Shown: one piece after another, positions 6,642-10,204 of the stretch
Numbering within the stretch: position 1 is the stretch's first letter
Layout of the letters: each line of letters opens with the position of its first letter
DNA from: Candidatus Fermentibacterota bacterium
GTDB taxonomy: Bacteria; JAFGKV01
NCBI GenBank assembly: GCA_016928395.1
Contig: JAFGKV010000275.1
Coordinates: 1-10,204 of the forward strand
DNA: 10,204 nt
Direction of reading: 5' to 3'
Position numbers and translations under genes: made by a program
The notes under the pieces: model-generated
The model's database searches: none
Seen by the model: only the letters and a program-made list of their open reading frames with translations
Told to the model about the DNA's origin: nothing

Positions 6642-6652
6642 GCACATTGTGC
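6642..6652. promoter_or_regulatory. 11-bp inverted repeat in the upp/lipoprotein divergent gap
   Basis: GCACA-T-TGTGC at 6642-6652 overlaps a second near-palindrome, ATTGTGCGCAAT (6646-6657). Both lie in the 73-base space between the divergent upp and lipoprotein starts. An operator is possible, but short palindromes also arise by chance. No convincing -35/-10 pair was found here. Confidence 0.25.
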
Positions 6653-6655
6653 GCA

Positions 6656-7045
6656 ATGCTCGTGGTGGTCCTGGCGCTCCTTTCGGGATGCAAGGAGAAA
6701 CGGACATGGGGTCCAGCTCCCGGCATGAAGTCACTTCGTCCGCTGGCGGTGAGCCTGGAAGGCATCTGGATCGGCCATCCCTGGGGCGAATTGGTGGTGT
6801 CCAAGGTTGGGAGGGATTCGCTCATGGCCGCCGCGGGAGAGGGATTGCGCATCCGCGGCGCGATCAACGGGTCTCGGGCCGATATTGTCATAGCAGGTGA
6901 TCCCGTCCATCCCTCAGGCTATCTCTACCTCTTGCCGGCCACCGATTCTCTGTTCGTCGGCCTTCGTGACTCTACGGGCGGGTGGGACAGGTTCTTTACT
7001 CTGTACCGCCAGTCTTTGGAGCCGGTGGGAGGTGAGCACTCATGA
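6656..7045 (+). CDS. Small lipoprotein of unknown function
   Basis: A 129-residue protein from ATG 6656. Residues 1-12, [12 protein letters not shown], form a short lipoprotein signal with a good lipobox (L-L-S-G-C, lipidated Cys12). The n-region is unusually short and uncharged, so the true start may be TTG 6647, which adds three residues and sits better behind GGAAAG (6637-6642), or even ATG 6581. The mature part is beta-rich, with a motif ([15 protein letters not shown], 34-48) of the kind seen in small lipocalin-like or sheet domains that begin G-x-W-x-G. I cannot assign a family. Its stop overlaps the amidohydrolase ATG (ATGA, 7042-7045), so the two are translationally coupled. Confidence 0.75.
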   Translation: MLVVVLALLSGCKEKRTWGPAPGMKSLRPLAVSLEGIWIGHPWGELVVSKVGRDSLMAAAGEGLRIRGAINGSRADIVIAGDPVHPSGYLYLLPATDSLFVGLRDSTGGWDRFFTLYRQSLEPVGGEHS

Positions 7046-8562
7046 CACTGGAACGAATCGTGTTCACCCGGTGCCGCTGTTGGACAGGCGGCGCCGGGTT
7101 GGGCCTGACCTCCGCCGTCAGTATCGATGAGGGCAGGATAGCCGCGCTGGGCGATGAGGCCTCGAGGGCGGGATGGAGGCACATTGACTTGGGCGGCCGC
7201 GTGGTACTGCCTGGCCTGATCGATGCCCATTGTCACCTGACTGCGGCGGCATCCCGTCGGCTGCGGGTCGGCCTGGCAGACTGCCCGTCATTGGATGCCG
7301 TGCTGGACGCCGTAGCAGGCTGGGGCGCGGCGCATCCCGGCGACGAATGGGTTCGGGGATGGGGGTGGGATCACTACCGTTGGGAGGATTCTGCGCTGCC
7401 GTCCCGTCACGATCTGGATCGCGTCATTCCTGACCAGCCGGTGTGGCTTTCCCGCCGCGACGGGCACAGCGCGTGGCTGAATACCCTTGCCATGAGACGT
7501 CTCGGCCCGCTGCCCGATGCGTCCGAGGATCTCCTGCCGTGCGATGACCGAGGGCCCGTAGGGATTGTGCGGGAGACGCTCATGGATGAACTGGCGCTCC
7601 GTCTGCCGATTTATCCCATGGATGCACACTTCCGGGTGCTCATGGCGGAGCAGGAACACCTGCTATCGCAGGGCATCGTGGGGGTGCACACCGTGGAGCG
7701 TGCCCGGGGCGTCGAAGTACTGGATCACGCCGCCGGGCAGGGAGCCTTGACCTTTACCATGTACATCATGGGGGAGGGGATCCCTCCGGAGGAATGCCAC
7801 AGGTGTGGCGCTTCAGTCGAAATCCAGGGGTACAAGTTGTTCGTCGACGGTTCGCTGGGCTCGGGTACCGCCTGGATGATGGGCGATGCGGGTACAACAG
7901 GGACGCCGGTCATCGCGGGGGAGGAACTCGACGCGCGGGTTCGTGCGGCCCTGGAACAGGGCCTCGATCCCTGCATTCACGCCATAGGCGATCGCGCCGT
8001 GCGGGACGTGCTGGATGTGTTCGGGCGCTATGCGCCGCACCACCGGGAAAGGGCGTTCCGAATCGAGCATGTCCAGCACCTTGATCGCGGTGATTGCAGC
8101 CGCATCGTTGCGCCGAATCTCTACCTTTCAGTGCAGCCCTGCCAGTTGCTGAGCGATCGGCCGCTCATAGACCGACTTCCGGCGCGCCCACACCGGCTGG
8201 ATTACGCCTTTGAGACCATGGTCAAGGCCGGCGCAACTCTGCTCATGGGAACGGATTTCCCCATCGAGCCCTCTGATCCGTGGCGCAATATCGCCGCAGC
8301 CTTAGATCGATGCGGAGAGGGCGAAACGCCGTGGCATGGCGATGAGCGGCTTGCCTGGCCCACGGTGCTGGATGCCTATACGGCCGTGCCGGCTCGGATG
8401 GCGGGGTGGCGTGATGTCGGCGTTCTTGCTCCGGGCTATGCTGCGAATTTCGTGGTGGTGGACCGCGACCCCGGCCAGGGGGCGCCGTGGAACCAGACGG
8501 TGCACCTCACAGTCAAGAATGGCGAGGTCTTGTTTTCGGATGGGAGCATCGACCTGGGGTGA
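7042..8562 (+). CDS. YtcJ-like metal-dependent amidohydrolase
   Basis: A 506-residue amidohydrolase_3 (YtcJ-type) enzyme, which hydrolyses C-N bonds with metal at a TIM-barrel active site. ATG 7042 overlaps the lipoprotein stop and is preceded by GGGAGGTGA (7027-7035), a near-perfect ribosome site. Expected ligands are present: His63 and His65 in GLIDAHCHL, Lys265 in YKLFVDGSLGSGTA (the family's bridging-carboxylate position), His313 in CIHAIGDRAV, His343 in FRIEHVQH, and Asp405 in GTDFPIEPSDPW. Flanking N- and C-terminal strands form the usual composite beta-sandwich (GGRVVLPG; GYAANFVVVDRDP). The SVQP segment continues with Cys-Gln, where I recall a His in many relatives. There is no signal peptide, so it is cytoplasmic. 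The substrate cannot be read from sequence; relatives include N-substituted formamide deformylase and many uncharacterised enzymes. Confidence 0.93.
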   Translation: MTLERIVFTRCRCWTGGAGLGLTSAVSIDEGRIAALGDEASRAGWRHIDLGGRVVLPGLIDAHCHLTAAASRRLRVGLADCPSLDAVLDAVAGWGAAHPGDEWVRGWGWDHYRWEDSALPSRHDLDRVIPDQPVWLSRRDGHSAWLNTLAMRRLGPLPDASEDLLPCDDRGPVGIVRETLMDELALRLPIYPMDAHFRVLMAEQEHLLSQGIVGVHTVERARGVEVLDHAAGQGALTFTMYIMGEGIPPEECHRCGASVEIQGYKLFVDGSLGSGTAWMMGDAGTTGTPVIAGEELDARVRAALEQGLDPCIHAIGDRAVRDVLDVFGRYAPHHRERAFRIEHVQHLDRGDCSRIVAPNLYLSVQPCQLLSDRPLIDRLPARPHRLDYAFETMVKAGATLLMGTDFPIEPSDPWRNIAAALDRCGEGETPWHGDERLAWPTVLDAYTAVPARMAGWRDVGVLAPGYAANFVVVDRDPGQGAPWNQTVHLTVKNGEVLFSDGSIDLG

Positions 8563-9080
8563 GACTATCGGCAATCCTGGGCACGCGGGGGGAGGGAAAG
8601 ACTACTGCGGCGGTGAGCCTCGGCTTGCGGGCCTCTTCAGCGGGGCTCATGACGGCCGGCATCGTGGCGCCGGTCGTGTACAACGAAGGGGTACGGATCG
8701 GCTATGATGTGGTGGATCTGTGCTCAGGGGAACGCGCGCCGTGGCTCCGGCTGGCGGAAGGCGTACCGACGGTTGGGCCTTTCATCGTTGTCCACGGTGG
8801 CGAAACCGTCGCTCGGGGGGCCCTGGAACGGATGCTGTCGGGGGAGAGTGACCTGGCGATCCTCGACGAAGTGGGGGAGTGGGAGCTGGCCGGAGGAGGT
8901 CACTCGTGGGCCGTGGATCGGCTGGCGGACTGCCCGGCGGCGTCGATCGTTCTGGTGATGAGGGAGGGCGTCGTCACCCGAGTGAAACAGCGGTGGGGTT
9001 TCTCGTTCCGATGCTGGCGACCCTGCGAGGTACAGTCACTGGCATCGGCGCTTGGGCTTGGAGGTGAGGCTTGCCGTTAA
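8559..9080 (+). CDS. THEP1-like P-loop nucleoside triphosphatase
   Basis: A 173-residue P-loop protein. I start it at GTG 8559, which overlaps the amidohydrolase stop (GTGA, 8559-8562) and puts the Walker A loop near the N-terminus; the ATG at 8487 would add an unlikely N-terminus inside the amidohydrolase gene. Walker A is GTRGEGKTT (8-16, Lys14). EGVRIGYDVVDLCSGE (43-58) and the Walker B-type LAILDEVGEWEL (99-110: Asp103, Glu104, then Glu108) match the nucleotide kinase-like NTPases of the THEP1 group, which hydrolyse NTPs in vitro and have no settled role. The RGEGKTTAAVSLGLRA stretch also recalls the corrinoid adenosyltransferase CobA/BtuR, but the DE-x-G-x-x-E motif favours THEP1. It overlaps the downstream adenosyltransferase by 10 bases. 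Confidence 0.85.
   Translation: MRLSAILGTRGEGKTTAAVSLGLRASSAGLMTAGIVAPVVYNEGVRIGYDVVDLCSGERAPWLRLAEGVPTVGPFIVVHGGETVARGALERMLSGESDLAILDEVGEWELAGGGHSWAVDRLADCPAASIVLVMREGVVTRVKQRWGFSFRCWRPCEVQSLASALGLGGEACR
9060..9067 (+). promoter_or_regulatory. Ribosome binding site that selects a TTG start
   Basis: GGAGGTGA at 9060-9067, inside the end of the THEP1-like gene, closely matches the anti-Shine-Dalgarno sequence. GGAGG lies six bases before TTG 9071. No ATG or GTG lies nearby in this frame, so this site decides the adenosyltransferase start. Confidence 0.8.
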
Positions 9081-9583
9081 CCACGAAGACAGGCGATGAA
9101 GGGTGGACCCGCGATGGAGGGTCCCGCAGGGTCCGCAAAGACGACGTCCTCATCGAGGCGTACGGGGTTCTGGACGAACTCCAATGTCATCTATGGTGGC
9201 TGGCCGCTGTGTGTCCGTCGCACGTGGCCGCAATGGTTGCGCGATGGCACGGGGTGGTGACCGCGGCCGCCGAGACGGTGTGGGGGAGAAGCCCGGAGGT
9301 GGATTCGGCGATGGTGCGATCACTGGAGGACGACATCGCCGCGGTGCTCCCTGATCCCCCCGCTGGGTTCGTGACGCCGGGAGGCTCGGAGGCATCCAGT
9401 CGTGCCCACCTGGCCCGCGTCGTGTGCCGAACCGCGGAGCGTCGTGTCGTCGCGGCCATGGGTATCGGCGCTCCCGCTCTCCCGGTTCTGAACCGTCTCT
9501 CCGACGCGCTCTTCGCCCTGGCTGTGGCTCTGGGAGAGTCTGGAATGGAGAGCCGTTCATCTCAGTGTCGGGGGTCAAAGTGA
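9071..9583 (+). CDS. PduO-type cob(I)alamin adenosyltransferase
   Basis: A 170-residue ATP:cob(I)alamin adenosyltransferase, which transfers the adenosyl group of ATP to cob(I)alamin to make coenzyme B12. It starts at TTG 9071, supported by GGAGGTGA and by the N-terminus: TTKTGDEGWT (4-13) is the family ATP-binding motif, followed by VRKDD and EAYGVLDEL (29-37). The C-terminal half has FVTPGGSEASSRAHLARVVCRTAERRV (100-126) and NRLSDALFALA (141-151), both diagnostic. The usual CRRAER motif reads CRTAER here: the second Arg is Thr121. The equivalent human position (MMAB Arg191) is reported mutated in disease, so activity may be altered. It overlaps the THEP1-like gene by 10 bases and ends an overlapping operon. 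No B12-dependent enzyme or B12 biosynthesis gene is visible in the window. Confidence 0.95.
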   Translation: MPLTTKTGDEGWTRDGGSRRVRKDDVLIEAYGVLDELQCHLWWLAAVCPSHVAAMVARWHGVVTAAAETVWGRSPEVDSAMVRSLEDDIAAVLPDPPAGFVTPGGSEASSRAHLARVVCRTAERRVVAAMGIGAPALPVLNRLSDALFALAVALGESGMESRSSQCRGSK

Positions 9584-9604
9584 ACTTTGTTTTTCCAAGT
9601 TCAC
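9576..9604 (+). terminator. Candidate terminator after the adenosyltransferase
   Basis: CAAAG (9576-9580) pairs with CTTTG (9585-9589) around TGAA, followed directly by five T (9590-9594), an intrinsic-terminator layout with a weak AT-rich stem. An alternative longer pairing joins GTGAACTT (9580-9587) to AAGTTCAC (9597-9604) exactly. The two folds exclude each other. The stop codon lies in the first hairpin. Confidence 0.45.
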
Positions 9605-9705
9605 CATTCTGCGCTTTCGATGCCCAGGATTCTTGATGTTCTCTTCTGCCGGAACGGCTTCTGCCGTGACAGGTCTACACCGACGACGCACAGCGGACTA
9701 AAGAC

Positions 9706-9717
9706 CTGGCGCGCCAG
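9706..9717. promoter_or_regulatory. Perfect 12-bp palindrome
   Basis: CTGGCGCGCCAG at 9706-9717 is fully self-complementary, with no spacer. It lies in non-coding DNA about 130 bases upstream of the last gene's ATG, a plausible place for a dimeric regulator's operator. No second copy was noticed nearby, so the role is only suggested. Confidence 0.3.
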
Positions 9718-9793
9718 ATTGAGGGAAAGAGGCTGACTATGCTTGCGGGAGAGCGATTCGATAGGGCAGTCCCCTCGCGGTGTGGTGTAACGG

Positions 9794-9836
9794 GCTGCGA
9801 TTGACGCAGCATTCCCGCGTACTGAGTGGTTCACTC
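9794..9836 (+). promoter_or_regulatory. Two leader hairpins upstream of the last gene
   Basis: GCTGCG (9794-9799) pairs with CGCAGC (9805-9810) around ATTGA, and GAGTG (9824-9828) pairs with CACTC (9832-9836) around GTT. The second ends two bases before the ribosome site GGAGGA (9839-9844). A TTGACG -35-like hexamer (9801-9806) lies in the first hairpin, but no matching -10 follows. They may form part of the leader and influence translation. Confidence 0.3.
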
Positions 9837-9848
9837 CTGGAGGATCTC

Positions 9849-10204
9849 ATGTATCGTCTCCGGTTCTCTGTTGTCGTCGCAGTAATGATTGCCATGGCAG
9901 CGCACCCTGTGCAGGGCGAAGACTACACTCTTACGTCCCTGAAGGCCGACGTGGAGGCGGCCGAGTCGGCGGAGGCGTTACGTGACGTGTTCAGGGAATA
10001 CCTCCTCAATGCAGCCGACATCGACGCTGCCCGGGGGGCCCAGGATCAGTGGAAGTCCCTGGACGAGACCGCGATGCGAGCCTTCACAGAGAGCCTCTAC
10101 ATGACCAGCCCGGACTCCGGGAAGTGGGTCTATCTCCGGGGCCGGATTGCCCCGACGCCAGGGGAGCAGATCAAGATCGGCCGCCAGCTCGTCGCTTCAC
10201 GGCC
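9849..10204 (+). CDS. Exported protein of unknown function (5' part only)
   Basis: The frame is open from ATG 9849 to the window end, giving 118 complete codons of a longer protein. GGAGGA (9839-9844) lies four bases before the ATG. Residues 1-23 look like a Sec signal peptide: MYRLRF, a hydrophobic stretch (SVVVAVMIAMAA), then HPVQG with cleavage near residue 23. No lipobox Cys is present. The mature part begins with an acidic, helical, Ala/Glu-rich region (LKADVEAAESAEALRDVFREY) and continues with GKWVYLRGRIAPTPGEQIKIGRQLV, where the Tyr/Leu/Gly spacing resembles the start of a TPR array. Similar N-termini occur in exported TPR proteins, some with thioredoxin-like domains, but nothing here proves that. 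It lies 265 bases from the adenosyltransferase, so it is probably transcribed separately. Confidence 0.8.
   Translation, partial: MYRLRFSVVVAVMIAMAAHPVQGEDYTLTSLKADVEAAESAEALRDVFREYLLNAADIDAARGAQDQWKSLDETAMRAFTESLYMTSPDSGKWVYLRGRIAPTPGEQIKIGRQLVASR

Noticed and set aside
6583-6891. A 103-residue N-terminal extension of uracil phosphoribosyltransferase
   Set aside because: The family starts at the chosen Met, a good ribosome site lies just before it, and the extension would run across the lipoprotein gene on the other strand.
8559-9080. Assignment of the P-loop protein as the corrinoid adenosyltransferase CobA/BtuR
   Set aside because: The Walker A region is similar and a B12 gene follows, but the RIGYDVVDL segment and DEVGEWE motif match THEP1-type NTPases, and a PduO-type adenosyltransferase is already present.
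9150-9578. A 142-codon minus-strand frame opposite the adenosyltransferase
   Set aside because: It is low-complexity and Arg/Pro-rich, and fully shadows a clearly identified enzyme.
9765-9845. A tRNA-like stretch (GTGGTGTAACGG, then GGTTCACTCC)
   Set aside because: The D-arm-like and T-arm-like strings are present, but no acceptor or T stem pairs, and the would-be anticodon loop GATTGAC lacks U33.

Overview
This is a GC-rich bacterial window (roughly 60% by eye) with tightly packed genes, mostly good Shine-Dalgarno sites and several stop/start overlaps. The gene content does not fix a taxon. A DUF5683-like exported protein, a secreted debranching enzyme and several unassigned envelope proteins would fit an uncultivated FCB-type or candidate-phylum bacterium, but that placement is a guess.

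Layout. (1) 1-689 (+): the tail of an unidentified gene, overlapped (ATGA) by a small exported DUF5683-like protein. (2) 690-1021: a 332-base gap between convergent genes, with a cluster of adjacent stem-loops and a short direct repeat. (3) 1022-3103 (-): a secreted GH13 alpha-glucan debranching enzyme of the pullulanase/isoamylase type, with all four catalytic regions intact. (4) 3104-3250: a divergent control region in which two candidate promoters share one symmetric -10 box. (5) 3251-5905 (+): a multi-pass membrane protein with a helical, TPR-like tail; a ThiS/MoaD-like beta-grasp protein ending in glycines; and an isocitrate/isopropylmalate-dehydrogenase-family enzyme. (6) 5906-5958: a convergent gap with a strong GC hairpin. 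(7) 5959-6582 (-): uracil phosphoribosyltransferase (upp). (8) 6656-9583 (+): an overlapping run of lipoprotein, YtcJ-like amidohydrolase, THEP1-like P-loop NTPase and PduO-type cob(I)alamin adenosyltransferase. (9) 9584-9848: an intergenic leader with several palindromes. (10) 9849-end: the start of an exported protein of unknown function.

How they may work together. The debranching enzyme would cut alpha-1,6 branches of glycogen or pullulan outside the cytoplasm. Upp salvages uracil. The dehydrogenase most likely acts in the citrate-cycle/2-oxoglutarate area. The adenosyltransferase makes coenzyme B12 and is translationally coupled to the THEP1-like NTPase and the amidohydrolase. That coupling is the most suggestive functional link here, although no established pathway joins the three. 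No CRISPR array, insertion sequence, phage module, tRNA or rRNA was seen, and I see no clear defence or mobile system. The points most worth checking are the coupled operon with its altered adenosyltransferase motif, the ThiS-like/dehydrogenase pair, the symmetric divergent promoter and the stem-loop cluster.
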